Assembly (NCBI GenBank): GCA_944392615.1
Contig: CALXXF010000002.1
Coordinates: forward strand, 56,346 to 120,345
Direction: 5' to 3'
DNA from: an uncultured Clostridia bacterium
GTDB taxonomy: Bacteria; Bacillota; Clostridia; Oscillospirales; CAG-272
Length of the DNA: 64,000 nucleotides
Shown here: one piece after another, positions 1-8,565 of the stretch
How the letters are laid out: the number at the start of each line of letters is the position of its first letter
How positions within the stretch are numbered: position 1 is the first letter of the stretch
Notes under the pieces: model-generated
Seen by the model: the letters and a program-made list of their open reading frames with translations, nothing else
Told to the model about the DNA's origin: nothing
The model's database searches: none
Made by a program: the position numbers and the translations under genes

Positions 1-1
1 G

Positions 2-232
2 CTTCGCAGAATAAATCTTCATATGCTGACGTATATACCGGTAAGGAAGAGCGCCTCAATAGATATCATAGAAGAGAGGACAACGGTGAGAAATGTAACT
101 GTTCGGTTCAATCTTCCTGAAAAAATTTTATCCGCACGAATCGTTCCGGAGGATATTCCCCTCGAAATTAAAGATTCAGGCATAACTGTGCCGCAGATAG
201 ACGGTTATGCGATTGTGGAATTGTCATTCTGA
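2..232 (+). CDS. C-terminal fragment of a probable glycoside hydrolase
   Basis: An open frame enters from the left edge and stops at 232, so only about the last 76 residues are visible. The end resembles the C-terminal beta-sandwich of large clostridial glycoside hydrolases of the beta-galactosidase trimerisation/GHL6 type: a short LLNYIP-like strand (here LTYIPVR), a run on an acidic 'DIIEERTTVRNVTV' pattern, then a strand ending 'VPQIDGYAIVELSF'. In that family this domain packs against the catalytic barrel; no catalytic residue lies in this fragment. The family call is by pattern only. An in-frame ATG at 23 is probably internal. A strong intrinsic terminator follows at 272-316. Confidence 0.5.
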   Translation, partial: LRRINLHMLTYIPVRKSASIDIIEERTTVRNVTVRFNLPEKILSARIVPEDIPLEIKDSGITVPQIDGYAIVELSF

Positions 233-271
233 AGTCCGGATACGGATTGTTTTCGTTCAAGAAAACGTTTT

Positions 272-317
272 AAAAAACGCAGGTCACGGTTATGTTTGCG
301 TGCTCCTGCGTTTTTTA
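272..317 (+). terminator. Intrinsic terminator after the leftmost gene
   Basis: A 12-bp stem (AAAAAACGCAGG at 272-283 paired with CCTGCGTTTTTT at 305-316) ends in a T run and lies 40 bases after the stop at 232. The A run at the other side means it could also stop transcription arriving from the minus-strand PepSY gene. Confidence 0.85.
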
Positions 318-370
318 TTATGTTTATAGATATGGACTACATGCGCGCTCCGTTGCTTTCGTTTTTTGCG

Positions 371-1645
371 TCACATCTCAGTGTCGAACTCTATTATGTC
401 ACCTGTAAGCGCATTTATTTCGTATTCGTATTCCACTCTTCCTTTATAAAATTCTATTTCGTAAATCATGATACCGTCATCTCTTTCGAGTTTCGTTTTG
501 GAAAACGTAACCTCTGAGAGTGAAAAACCGGCATGTGACAGCGCTATGTTCTTTGCCTCATCAACCGATATATACGCAGTCGAAGTATTTCCGCCGCTTC
601 CTGAGCCGCTTTCAATCAATTCAGTCTTCTTTGACAGAACAGCCCCGGTATAGCCGTTTATTTCATATTCGTATATCAGAGAAACAGTGAAAAATTCTAT
701 TTCATATACAGGCAGACCATCGTCGTACTCAAACTCTGCTTTCGTATATGTCACCTGCTCGCCTGAAAGCGACGCGTCAGAAAGTGCGTATTTTTTAGCT
801 GCGTCTATCCCGATAAGCTCCACGGGCTGTTGAGTTTGTCCAGATGAAATCGATTCAACCTTTTTTTCAATTATATTTCCGGTGTATGCGTCTATTTTGT
901 ATTCATATTCATCAAACTGGGTAGAAAATTCTATTTTATATACCGAGATGCCGTCGTCCTTTTCAAGTTTGACCTTAGTGAAAAGAGCCGAGCTTTCCGA
1001 AACCCCGGCATCAGCCAGAGCATAGTTTTTGGCGGTACCAGCTCCTATTTCGGTATTTCCTGCAGAATTATTGCCTCCTGTGGAGGATGCGGGTTGTCTG
1101 CTCATACTGAAGATTGCGCCGGTATAAGCATTTATTTTATATTCGTACTTGTTTTCCGTAGTTGAAAAACATATAAAATACATATATATCCCGTCGTCCT
1201 TGCTGAGAGAGCTTGCAGTTATATTAACTTCATCGTTTGATAGCCCTGAGTTCAAAAGGGCAATGTCAACGGCTTCGTCGAGTGAAAGCATTGATCCTGT
1301 TTGGGAGGCATTTGAATTGTTTGCCGCATTTTTGCTTATGACTTTGCCGTCTGATGCTTTTATGATGTAATCGTATTCGATTCCTTCAGAAACAAACTCT
1401 ATCTTGAAAACGAACTGGCCGTCCTCAAATCCGAATTTTCCGGCGGAATATGCAACATCACTCTCGCTTATTCCGGCGTCCGCAAAGGCAAATTTCTGAG
1501 CATTGACGACTCCAATGGAGTTTTTTTCTGCAATAGTACTTGCAGCAAAAACAGCTCCGATTCCGAGTATACAAACAATAGCCAGAATGCATACTGAAGA
1601 GGCCAAGGCTCTTTTAGGTGTGCTGAACATTTTTCTCAACAACAC
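371..1645 (-). CDS. Secreted/anchored protein with five PepSY repeats
   Basis: A 424-residue protein with an N-terminal hydrophobic segment (about residues 13-35) followed by five tandem PepSY-type units, each roughly 65-75 residues long. The units start near residues 43, 120, 200, 280 and 355, and each follows the order 'A..A...AGxSE..V', 'DDG...Y.IEF', 'EYEYxINAyTGxI'. PepSY domains are known as small extracytoplasmic modules often linked to peptidase inhibition or binding; the target here is unknown. The chosen start is GTG at 1645, which has AAGGAG ten bases upstream. The gene lies 171 bases downstream of the sensor kinase and has its own -10 box with 11-bp direct repeats, so I infer that the adjacent response regulator controls it. 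No lipobox or cell-wall anchor motif is visible. Confidence 0.9.
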   Translation of the reverse strand: MLLRKMFSTPKRALASSVCILAIVCILGIGAVFAASTIAEKNSIGVVNAQKFAFADAGISESDVAYSAGKFGFEDGQFVFKIEFVSEGIEYDYIIKASDGKVISKNAANNSNASQTGSMLSLDEAVDIALLNSGLSNDEVNITASSLSKDDGIYMYFICFSTTENKYEYKINAYTGAIFSMSRQPASSTGGNNSAGNTEIGAGTAKNYALADAGVSESSALFTKVKLEKDDGISVYKIEFSTQFDEYEYKIDAYTGNIIEKKVESISSGQTQQPVELIGIDAAKKYALSDASLSGEQVTYTKAEFEYDDGLPVYEIEFFTVSLIYEYEINGYTGAVLSKKTELIESGSGSGGNTSTAYISVDEAKNIALSHAGFSLSEVTFSKTKLERDDGIMIYEIEFYKGRVEYEYEINALTGDIIEFDTEM

Positions 1646-1679
1646 AATGTATCAGCTCCTTTCATTTCTCACCACGGGT

Positions 1680-1728
1680 ATTATATATCAGAAAGATTAA
1701 AATAACATTAAAACAACATGAAAACGCT
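1680..1728 (-). promoter_or_regulatory. PepSY gene promoter with three 11-bp direct repeats
   Basis: On the minus strand a TATAAT box (plus 1680-1685) lacks a good -35 box. The -35 region is filled by direct repeats with an exact 11-bp period: ATTAAAATAAC (1696-1706), ATTAAAACAAC (1707-1717) and a degenerate ATGAAAACGCT (1718-1728), written on the plus strand. OmpR/PhoB-family regulators typically bind such 11-bp-spaced repeats overlapping the -35 position of activated promoters. Binding by the neighbouring regulator is inference. Confidence 0.7.
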
Positions 1729-1815
1729 TCTGTACCTGAGGTTTTATGGCTCTTTGTCAATTTGCAGTTTAATCTGCATATTTTCTGTCATAAAATTTAG
1801 GCTGTATCCCGCTGT

Positions 1816-3240
1816 TTATCGCGAATCTTTTTCTTCCGTGAAGGCAAATCTTATCGTAAACCTGCTACCTTTTCCGGGCGTGCTTTCTACTTCTATATCA
1901 GCGCCGTGAAAAGAGGCAATTTGTTTGACCATGGAAAGTCCGAGTCCTGTCCCTTTACCTGAGCGGGAATTATCAGCACGATAAAACCTGTCGAATATGT
2001 GAGGCAGGTCTTCGGACGATATTCCTATGCCGTCGTCTTCTACGTGAAGAAGTATTTCATCATTTTTTCTTTCAAGAAGGACCAGGATATGCCCGTTTTC
2101 TTTTCCGTATTTATAGGCATTTGAAATAAGGTTTCCGAGCATACGCGTAAGCAGGTACCTGTTTGCGCAATATTGTATGCTGTCGCCGGCATCATAGCTG
2201 AGAATTATGCCTTTATCGCGTATCAGTGCCATATCGTCACATACAGAACGTACAAGCTGTGACAAATCAAGCGGCTGCCGCTCATAACTGTCCGCCTTCA
2301 TTTCCATACGTGTGTAATCCAGCATATCGTTTATGAGTACAGTCATGCGCTTGCTCTGACGGTTTATGACCGTGAGAGCTTTTTTGTATTCCTCAGGACT
2401 TCTGTCTTTTTCCAGAATAAATTCACACTGAGCCATTATTACAGCCATCGGGGTCCGCAGCTCATGGGAAGCGTCTGACGTGAAGCGCCGTTCTGTCTCA
2501 AAGGATTCGTCAAGCCTTTTAAACATTTCGTTGAAGCTGTTTGCAAGTTGGTGCAGTTCATCTTTTCCGTTTCCTATTTCAATCCGCTTTTTAAGGTCGC
2601 CGCCCTTTTCTATATGCGAAGCCGCTTCTGAAATCTCTTGTATCGGGCGCAGCATCTTTTTTGCAATCAGATATCCGCCTGTAACCGACAATACAAGAAG
2701 TATCGGCAGTGCAATAAGAGAAAAACGCGATATGCTTGATATTTCACCCTCACCCTGTTTTTCGGATACTATTCCTCGCAGCCATAGTCCCTCAAGACCA
2801 GGCTGAGTAAGAGCTTTGTCGAATATGTAGTACAGTGTGGAGTTTACGGATACGGTCTGGATAACCGAGTCTGAAAGGGGATATGACATGGTTTCCTTTG
2901 CTATGGGGTTTTCTCCATAATAAAAATTTATATTACTGTCATACAGTGCGGTAAAAATACCGTTTACCTCGTCGAGAAAATCGTCGTCTATCTCAAGTAT
3001 GCCTCCGTTATAACTGACGTAATAATCAAGATCGCCGTTATTATTTGCTTCCTCAATGCTCTTATAGTATTCTATTTCGTCAATATTATGAGAGACCGCT
3101 TCTATGAGGCTGTCACGGATAGTTTTCTGTATTACCTGACGGCTTACCGACAGTATGGCAAGATATGTTATTGATATGATTACCACAAGGGCTGCCGTAA
3201 ACCATATAGTTATCTTTACGCGGATTGGAAGATTTTTCAT
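1816..3240 (-). CDS. Membrane sensor histidine kinase (HAMP, HisKA, HATPase_c)
   Basis: A 474-residue kinase. It has a first membrane helix at about 10-31, an extracytoplasmic sensor of about 140 residues, a second helix at about 172-193, a HAMP linker to about 247, and the H-box SHELRTPMAVI with the phosphorylated histidine near 259. The catalytic domain shows the N-box (LGNLISNAYKYG), G1 (DDGIGIS), F (FDRFYR) and G2 (GKGTGLGLSMVK) motifs. Its ATG overlaps the TGA of the upstream response regulator (ATGA at 3240-3237), so the two genes are translationally coupled. The sensor region has no recognisable ligand domain. The PepSY gene follows. Confidence 0.95.
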   Translation of the reverse strand: MKNLPIRVKITIWFTAALVVIISITYLAILSVSRQVIQKTIRDSLIEAVSHNIDEIEYYKSIEEANNNGDLDYYVSYNGGILEIDDDFLDEVNGIFTALYDSNINFYYGENPIAKETMSYPLSDSVIQTVSVNSTLYYIFDKALTQPGLEGLWLRGIVSEKQGEGEISSISRFSLIALPILLVLSVTGGYLIAKKMLRPIQEISEAASHIEKGGDLKKRIEIGNGKDELHQLANSFNEMFKRLDESFETERRFTSDASHELRTPMAVIMAQCEFILEKDRSPEEYKKALTVINRQSKRMTVLINDMLDYTRMEMKADSYERQPLDLSQLVRSVCDDMALIRDKGIILSYDAGDSIQYCANRYLLTRMLGNLISNAYKYGKENGHILVLLERKNDEILLHVEDDGIGISSEDLPHIFDRFYRADNSRSGKGTGLGLSMVKQIASFHGADIEVESTPGKGSRFTIRFAFTEEKDSR

Positions 3241-3917
3241 TTCTCGTTTTCCTCACGCAGGACATATCCTCGTCCGCGCACAGTATGTATCAGTTTTACA
3301 GGATTGTCTCCGTCTATTTTCTTACGCAGATAGCTTATGTAAACGTCCACTACGTTTGTGCCGCCTTCATAATCGAAATTCCATATGTGATTTTCAATTT
3401 TTTCTCTTGAAAGAACGGTGCCCTTATTATGCATCAGATATTCAAGAAGAGCGTATTCTTTTGCGGAAAGCGCTATCTCGCGGTTTGCCCGCTGTACCTT
3501 TTGCGAGGAACAGTCAAGTGAAAGGTCGGCAACTCGCAGAACATTTTCTGCAGAACCAAAGGACGTCCTTGTCATTACACGTATGCGGGCAGTCAGCTCT
3601 TCAAAAGAAAACGGTTTTACCAGATAGTCGTTGGCACCGAGGTCAAGACCTTTGACGCGGTCTGTTACCGCGTCACGCGCCGTTAGAAAAAGTACGGGAG
3701 TCTTTTTTCCGGAGGAACGCAGCTTTTTCAATACCTCAAACCCGTCAGCTTTCGGCATCATTATGTCGAGTATTATTGCGTCGTAGTCTGTGTACGAAAG
3801 AATGTCGATTGCTTCGGCGCCGTCGTGACAGCTGTCTACGCTATAGCCGTCTGATGAAAGCTTCTGCGTTATTATGTCGTTCAGGTCCTCTTCGTCTTCA
3901 GCAATGAGAATACGCAT
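3237..3917 (-). CDS. OmpR-family response regulator
   Basis: A 226-residue regulator. The receiver domain (about 1-115) has the acidic pocket EDEED at 7-11, the phospho-accepting aspartate near 51 in LDIMMP, the conserved T79 region (FLTAR) and K101 in YLVKPF. The C-terminal winged helix has the typical DVYISYLRKKID and HTVRGRGYVL strings. An in-frame ATG lies 54 bases upstream, but AAGAGGTGAT sits directly before the ATG at 3917, which I take as the start. It overlaps its partner kinase. By position it probably binds the 11-bp repeats ahead of the PepSY gene. Confidence 0.95.
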   Translation of the reverse strand: MRILIAEDEEDLNDIITQKLSSDGYSVDSCHDGAEAIDILSYTDYDAIILDIMMPKADGFEVLKKLRSSGKKTPVLFLTARDAVTDRVKGLDLGANDYLVKPFSFEELTARIRVMTRTSFGSAENVLRVADLSLDCSSQKVQRANREIALSAKEYALLEYLMHNKGTVLSREKIENHIWNFDYEGGTNVVDVYISYLRKKIDGDNPVKLIHTVRGRGYVLREENEK

Positions 3918-4063
3918 CGAAATCACCTCTTGATAAAACAAAAATATGCGTGTGAAAAAAATGTGTAACACGACCGGCAGAGAAAAACGCGGTGCTGTTT
4001 GATTCCGCGTATGAAGTGCAGATAAAATTCAACCGGCAGGGAAGAGCCAGCTATGATTGCAAA

Positions 4064-4089
4064 GACAGCGCGATAACGTTCGCGCTGTC
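4064..4089 (-). terminator. Hairpin after the small membrane protein gene
   Basis: A perfect 9-bp stem (GACAGCGCG at 4064-4072, CGCGCTGTC at 4081-4089) lies 55 bases past the stop of the minus-strand gene at 4144. Only a short TCTTT follows on that strand, so it is a weak terminator or a 3' stabilising hairpin. Confidence 0.45.
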
Positions 4090-4143
4090 AGGTGACATTT
4101 GCAGTTATGTCTCATATACGCCTTTGGTTCAAAAATATCGTCG

Positions 4144-4410
4144 TCAGTCTATTATCGCGGAAAGTTGTCCGTCGTCGTCTGTATCTATATCTTCGGATTC
4201 CTCTTCACTGTAAAATTGCTTGAGCTGGTAATTCATTCGTTTTTCAAGGTGTTCCTTTTGCTCAGCGTTTGATTCATCCGCTGTAGTGAGTAAATATGAC
4301 AGCAGCTTACTGTATTGTTTTATAATATAGACAATTCCGGCTATGGAAATTATAACGCCTGTGACAGCAATCATGAAATCTCTGGAGGTACTTGCCCTTT
4401 TCCCGTTCAT
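4144..4410 (-). CDS. Small single-pass membrane protein, function unknown
   Basis: An 88-residue protein with a basic N-terminus, one hydrophobic helix at about 13-35 (MIAVTGVIISIAGIVYII), then a soluble tail that is polar and ends in a strongly acidic stretch (EEESEDIDTDDDG). The predicted topology has a short cytoplasmic N-terminus, or the reverse. AGGAAAGGA lies well placed before the ATG at 4410. I do not recognise a family. It lies between the two-component system and the acyl-CoA synthetase on the same strand. The 131-base gap upstream carries a leader motif shared with rdgB (see findings), including a possible seven-residue peptide. Confidence 0.7.
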   Translation of the reverse strand: MNGKRASTSRDFMIAVTGVIISIAGIVYIIKQYSKLLSYLLTTADESNAEQKEHLEKRMNYQLKQFYSEEESEDIDTDDDGQLSAIID

Positions 4411-4541
4411 TACTGATCATTCCTTTCCTGAGCTAAACATGCTTTTGAACTTTTTACGTTGCGTCCTGAGGTGAGCAATTCATATGTGAAATTCAGTTAA
4501 AAAGTCAGCGGCAGACCACATTTTTAAAATGCTTACTTTTG

Positions 4542-6242
4542 TCACTCTTCTTTATAGTTGACTTCTGACTTGCGTTTTATCTTCCTTGTTGTTGTTTTTT
4601 CAAATTCCGTTTTTCTTATTGTTATCTTTTGTATGCACTTGAAGTGAGGTACTTTTCGGTTCACTTCATGTACAACTCCGGTTATCAGGCTCTTTACGGC
4701 TTCGTAGTATTCTTTTGATCCGTCATCAGGTTTGTTTTTTCCAAGCTCGCGGTCTATCTCATCGTAGTCAGGAAAAATGCACGCGGCGACTTGCACGTCG
4801 TCGTCGGTTTCAAGTCCGTAAACAAGGCTTTCTTTTACAAAGCTGCTTTGTTCGAGATAGTATTCAAGTTCTTCCGGAAATATTTTCTTTCCTGTGCGCG
4901 CTACTATCATGCTTTTAAGTCTGCCGGTTATTGTATAGCTTCCGTTTTTGTTCATTCGTGCAAGGTCGCCTGTGTAAAACCATCCGTCCTTTAACACCGC
5001 TGCGGTTTGCTCAGGGTTGTTGTAGTATCCGAGCATGACATTTGCTCCCTTTACACAAAGCTCGCCTATTCCGTCTTCGTTGACATCCTCTAATTTGACT
5101 TTGAGTCCGAGTATCGGATATCCGGTATCGTATGGGGAATTGTAAAAATCGTCGTGCATGATACAGACAGGTGATGTTTCGGTTAGTCCGTAGCCCACAT
5201 ATACCCTGAATCCGAACGACTCATATTCTTTGAAGATCTCTGGTGAAATTGCAGCGGCTCCGCACAAGATCGCGCGCATCCTTCCGCCGAACGCTTTGTT
5301 TACAGATGAAAAAATTGCCTTTGATACGCCGGGGCTCCTTTTTCTGAATATTCCGGAAAGCGTCATTTGTGTGTTGTACAGTGCTTTTCCTCCGAACACC
5401 TTTGAGTATTTTTTCTTTACTCCGTTGAGAAAAGACTCAAGGAGCAGCGGTACTGCAATGAATATGGTCGGACGAAAAAGAAGCATGTCATCCTGAAGGT
5501 GCCGCAGGCTTTCGTTGAACGCGATGCACGCACCGGAATAGAAAAAAGCGAGAAATCCTGCCATCGCCTGATATGTGTGATGAAGCGGAAGAAGGGAAAT
5601 GGTCACGTCATCCTCATACACTCTCACTCTGCGTAAGACACTCATTATGTCAAAGCATATGTTTCTCTGTGACAACATTACGCCTTTGGCAAGTCCAGTT
5701 GTTCCCGATGTATATATAAGCACACCAAGACCATTTGGATTTACAACGTGACGAGAATAGCTGTCGTCCCCGTCTTCCATAAGTTCGCGCCCTCTGTTCA
5801 GTGCCTCGGCGAAAGAGCTCATAGGTACTCCGATTATTCTTTCAGGCAGCCCTGTAAGCTTGGAGGCAACGTCGTCGGAGTAAACTATGGCGGATATTCC
5901 TGAATCCTTTGCGAGATACTCAATTTCCGCATTTTTGAGTTCCTTATCAAACGGAACAATCACGCCGCAGCCTGAGCACACGGCAAGATATGTTACAGAC
6001 CACTCGTATGAATTTTTTCCTATTACAGCGATTTTACTGTTCTCAAGACCAAGCGAGTTCAGATACGTGGCAAGAGCTTTTATGTCAGAGAAGGCTTCGG
6101 AAAAACTGATATATTCTATATCCCTGCCTATCCGGCGCGCAAATGCCGGATTATCTGGATACAGTTCTGCACTTGATTCTACGAGTTCCCGTATGGAATA
6201 AATATCACGCACGTCGTAAACAAGCCGGTTTATCAGATTCAT
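4542..6242 (-). CDS. AMP-binding long-chain acyl-CoA synthetase-like protein
   Basis: A 566-residue adenylate-forming enzyme. It has the P-loop-like A3 motif IYTSGTTGLAKGV at about 176-188, the VGYGLTETSP motif typical of acyl-CoA ligases, the YTGDLAR motif, and the hinge GRLKSMIVARTGKKIFPEE near the C-terminal third. The family forms acyl-AMP and then acyl-CoA or another acyl thioester from fatty acids; substrate length cannot be read. The C-terminal extension rich in Lys ('KKTTTRKIKRKS'-like) matches many FadD-like proteins. AAAGGAGGATCG precedes the ATG. It starts 58 bases after the hisIE stop on the same strand with no terminator seen, so it may be the last gene of the histidine transcript, although no metabolic link is known. 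Confidence 0.88.
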   Translation of the reverse strand: MNLINRLVYDVRDIYSIRELVESSAELYPDNPAFARRIGRDIEYISFSEAFSDIKALATYLNSLGLENSKIAVIGKNSYEWSVTYLAVCSGCGVIVPFDKELKNAEIEYLAKDSGISAIVYSDDVASKLTGLPERIIGVPMSSFAEALNRGRELMEDGDDSYSRHVVNPNGLGVLIYTSGTTGLAKGVMLSQRNICFDIMSVLRRVRVYEDDVTISLLPLHHTYQAMAGFLAFFYSGACIAFNESLRHLQDDMLLFRPTIFIAVPLLLESFLNGVKKKYSKVFGGKALYNTQMTLSGIFRKRSPGVSKAIFSSVNKAFGGRMRAILCGAAAISPEIFKEYESFGFRVYVGYGLTETSPVCIMHDDFYNSPYDTGYPILGLKVKLEDVNEDGIGELCVKGANVMLGYYNNPEQTAAVLKDGWFYTGDLARMNKNGSYTITGRLKSMIVARTGKKIFPEELEYYLEQSSFVKESLVYGLETDDDVQVAACIFPDYDEIDRELGKNKPDDGSKEYYEAVKSLITGVVHEVNRKVPHFKCIQKITIRKTEFEKTTTRKIKRKSEVNYKEE

Positions 6243-6300
6243 TATGGCAGTCGATCCTCCTTTTTCAAAACAAAGCGCAGCTCCGTGCTTTGTTGCCGGT

Positions 6301-6954
6301 TTATGTCATTTTTTCCTGCTTTACTTTTTTGTCTATTACGTGGCGGCTTGCAAGTTCCTTTTTTATATCTTCAAGCGATATCCCCATCTGTACCATAAGT
6401 ACCATAACATGATACGCAAGGTCTGATATCTCATATATGGTGTCCTTTTTGTCGTCCGCCTTCGCCGCTATTATGACTTCTGTGGATTCTTCGCCTATTT
6501 TCTTGAGTATTTTATCAATACCCTTTTCAAAAAGGTAGGTTGTGTAAGACCCCTCTTTTTTTTCTGTTTTCCTTCCGTTTATAAGTTTCATGAGGCCCTC
6601 GTATGAAAACGGCTCGCTTTCTTCCTGAGATTCAAACAACACTTCGCCAAAGCACGAGTCCGCTCCTGTGTGACAAGCAGGTCCGTCTTTACGGACGTAC
6701 ACTGCCAAAGCGTCGCAGTCACAATCGGCGACAATTTTTATTATGTGCTGCCTGTTTCCCGATGTTTCGCCTTTTCTCCAAAGACATTTGCGGGATCTCG
6801 ACCAGAAACAGGTTGTCCCCTCACGCATCGATATCTCAAGGCTTTCCTTGTTCATGTATGCTACTGTCAGTATTTTACCGGAATTTTCCGCATCAATTAT
6901 AACTGCAGGGATGAGTCCTTTTTCATCAAATCTGAGCTTTTCTATATCAAACAT
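6301..6954 (-). CDS. hisIE: Bifunctional phosphoribosyl-AMP cyclohydrolase / phosphoribosyl-ATP pyrophosphatase
   Basis: A 217-residue fusion that carries out steps 2 and 3 of histidine synthesis. The HisI half (about 1-110) shows the [18 protein letters not shown] string and the metal-binding cysteines and aspartates around DCDCDA and the HTGADSCF segment. The HisE half (about 118-205) has the [11 protein letters not shown] metal-binding helix and the [10 protein letters not shown] helix of the MazG-like fold. An upstream in-frame ATG gives 16 extra residues, but GAAAGGAAA directly precedes the ATG at 6954, so the shorter form is preferred. It is the last clear his gene, and hisF lies 110 bases upstream. 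Confidence 0.96.
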   Translation of the reverse strand: MFDIEKLRFDEKGLIPAVIIDAENSGKILTVAYMNKESLEISMREGTTCFWSRSRKCLWRKGETSGNRQHIIKIVADCDCDALAVYVRKDGPACHTGADSCFGEVLFESQEESEPFSYEGLMKLINGRKTEKKEGSYTTYLFEKGIDKILKKIGEESTEVIIAAKADDKKDTIYEISDLAYHVMVLMVQMGISLEDIKKELASRHVIDKKVKQEKMT

Positions 6955-7064
6955 ATTATTTCCTTTCGCTGCGGTAATATTTACATTCAGCAAACTGAGC
7001 AATAAAATTTTTTACAAATCCAATGGTAATAAAGCGGGATTACACAATATCATGTATTGAAAAT

Positions 7065-7823
7065 CTAAAGTCTTGCGGGAATATTTTCGTGTGCCATGGC
7101 TTTTTTTAGCTCTTTTATGTCTATTTCTCCGAAATGGAAGACCGATGCAGCAAGACCGGCATCGACTTTCGGAAGTGATTTAAACAAGGTCACGAAGTCA
7201 CCGATGCTTCCTGCGCCGCCTGATGCGATGACAGGAACATCAGTGACGGAGCATACGGCGTCCAGCATTTCGAGATCAAATCCGTTTTTCACTCCGTCTG
7301 TGTCTATTGAGTTGACAACTACTTCGCCTGCTCCTTCGCTGGTGCATCTTCGTATCCAGTCGAGCGCGTCGAGCTCTGTATTGACACGCCCGCCCTTTGC
7401 AAAAACGGTAAAACGTCCGTTGACTCTTTTGATATCTACAGATAGTACAACACATTGATTTCCGTAACGTTCTGCCGCTCTCCTTATGAGCCCCGGGTCG
7501 TTTATAGCTCCGCTGTTAACGCTGACTTTATCTGCACCGCATTTTAAAACCCTGTCAAAATCGTCGAGAGACGAGATTCCTCCGCCAACAGTGAGCGGTA
7601 TAAAAACCCGCTCCGCGGTATCACGCAGAATATCGGTGAATATCCTTCGTCCCTGGGCTGATGCAGTTATATCGTAAAACACAAGCTCGTCTGCTCCGGC
7701 ACGGCTGTAGAACGAAGCAAGCTCCACAGGAGAGGAAACATCCCGCAAAGACAGAAAATTAGTCCCCTTTACGACTCTGCCGTCTTTCACATCAAGACAG
7801 GGAATTATCCTTTTTGTTATCAT
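7065..7823 (-). CDS. hisF: Imidazole glycerol phosphate synthase, cyclase subunit
   Basis: A 252-residue (beta/alpha)8 barrel. It joins PRFAR with ammonia delivered by HisH to make imidazole glycerol phosphate and AICAR. The catalytic aspartates sit in IPCLDVKDGRVVKG near residue 11 and in NSIDTDGVKNG near 130; phosphate-binding loops show as TVGGGI and ASGGAG. Its ATG overlaps the hisA stop (ATGA at 7820-7823), so the two are translationally coupled. The length is normal for the family. Confidence 0.97.
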   Translation of the reverse strand: MITKRIIPCLDVKDGRVVKGTNFLSLRDVSSPVELASFYSRAGADELVFYDITASAQGRRIFTDILRDTAERVFIPLTVGGGISSLDDFDRVLKCGADKVSVNSGAINDPGLIRRAAERYGNQCVVLSVDIKRVNGRFTVFAKGGRVNTELDALDWIRRCTSEGAGEVVVNSIDTDGVKNGFDLEMLDAVCSVTDVPVIASGGAGSIGDFVTLFKSLPKVDAGLAASVFHFGEIDIKELKKAMAHENIPARL

Positions 7824-8533
7824 ATGGCTTTATTCAAAACCTTTCTTATGTCTATAGCTCCGGTATATATCGCCTTTCCGATTATTGCTCCGTATATTCC
7901 GGTTTTTTCAAGAGCAAATATGTCATTTTCGGTGCTTACTCCTCCGGAGGCTATTATGTCGAAGCTGAAAAGCTCGCGGAGCTTTTTATAAAGGGATAGG
8001 TTGGTTCCACCCATGGCGCCGTCTTTCGATATATCGGTGCATATAACAGTTTTCACGCCGGCGTCTTGGAGAAAAGAGCAGAATTCAAACGGATCAATTC
8101 CACTCTTGACTGTCCATCCGCTACTGGCAACAGTATTGTCCTTTATATCAACGCCAACTGCTATTTTTTCAGAAAATTTTGCGAGGCAGTCTGAAAGAAA
8201 GCCCCGGTCGCTCAGGGCGGCTGTGCCGAGTATAACTCGCGATGCTCCGGCATCTATATACCGCATTATACTCTCTTCACTGCGTATTCCACCGCCGACT
8301 TCGACTTTCAGCCCGGTTTTCTTTATTATGCTTTCAACAATTTCCGCATTCTCGGGTTTGCCGCTTTTTGCGCCTTCAAGGTCGACGACATGAATCTCTT
8401 TTGCGCCGCAATCCTTGAAGTGCATTGCGACATCTTCGGGGTGTTCGCTGTAAACAGTCATTTGGTTATAGTCTCCCTTGTACAGCCTTACAGCTTTTTT
8501 ATCGTAAATATCTATCGCCGGAATAATTATCAT
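7820..8533 (-). CDS. hisA: ProFAR isomerase
   Basis: A 237-residue (beta/alpha)8 barrel that isomerises ProFAR to PRFAR. It is a paralogue of HisF with the same half-barrel pattern: IIPAIDIYDKKAVRLYKGDY at the N-terminus with the catalytic Asp near residue 8, EVGGGIR, and the second catalytic Asp in CTDISKDGAMGG near 130. It lies between hisH and hisF, 32 bases after the hisH stop, and overlaps hisF by four bases. Confidence 0.97.
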   Translation of the reverse strand: MIIIPAIDIYDKKAVRLYKGDYNQMTVYSEHPEDVAMHFKDCGAKEIHVVDLEGAKSGKPENAEIVESIIKKTGLKVEVGGGIRSEESIMRYIDAGASRVILGTAALSDRGFLSDCLAKFSEKIAVGVDIKDNTVASSGWTVKSGIDPFEFCSFLQDAGVKTVICTDISKDGAMGGTNLSLYKKLRELFSFDIIASGGVSTENDIFALEKTGIYGAIIGKAIYTGAIDIRKVLNKAI

Positions 8534-8565
8534 TTTTGGAAAATCCTTTCATCTTCTTGCAGTCG

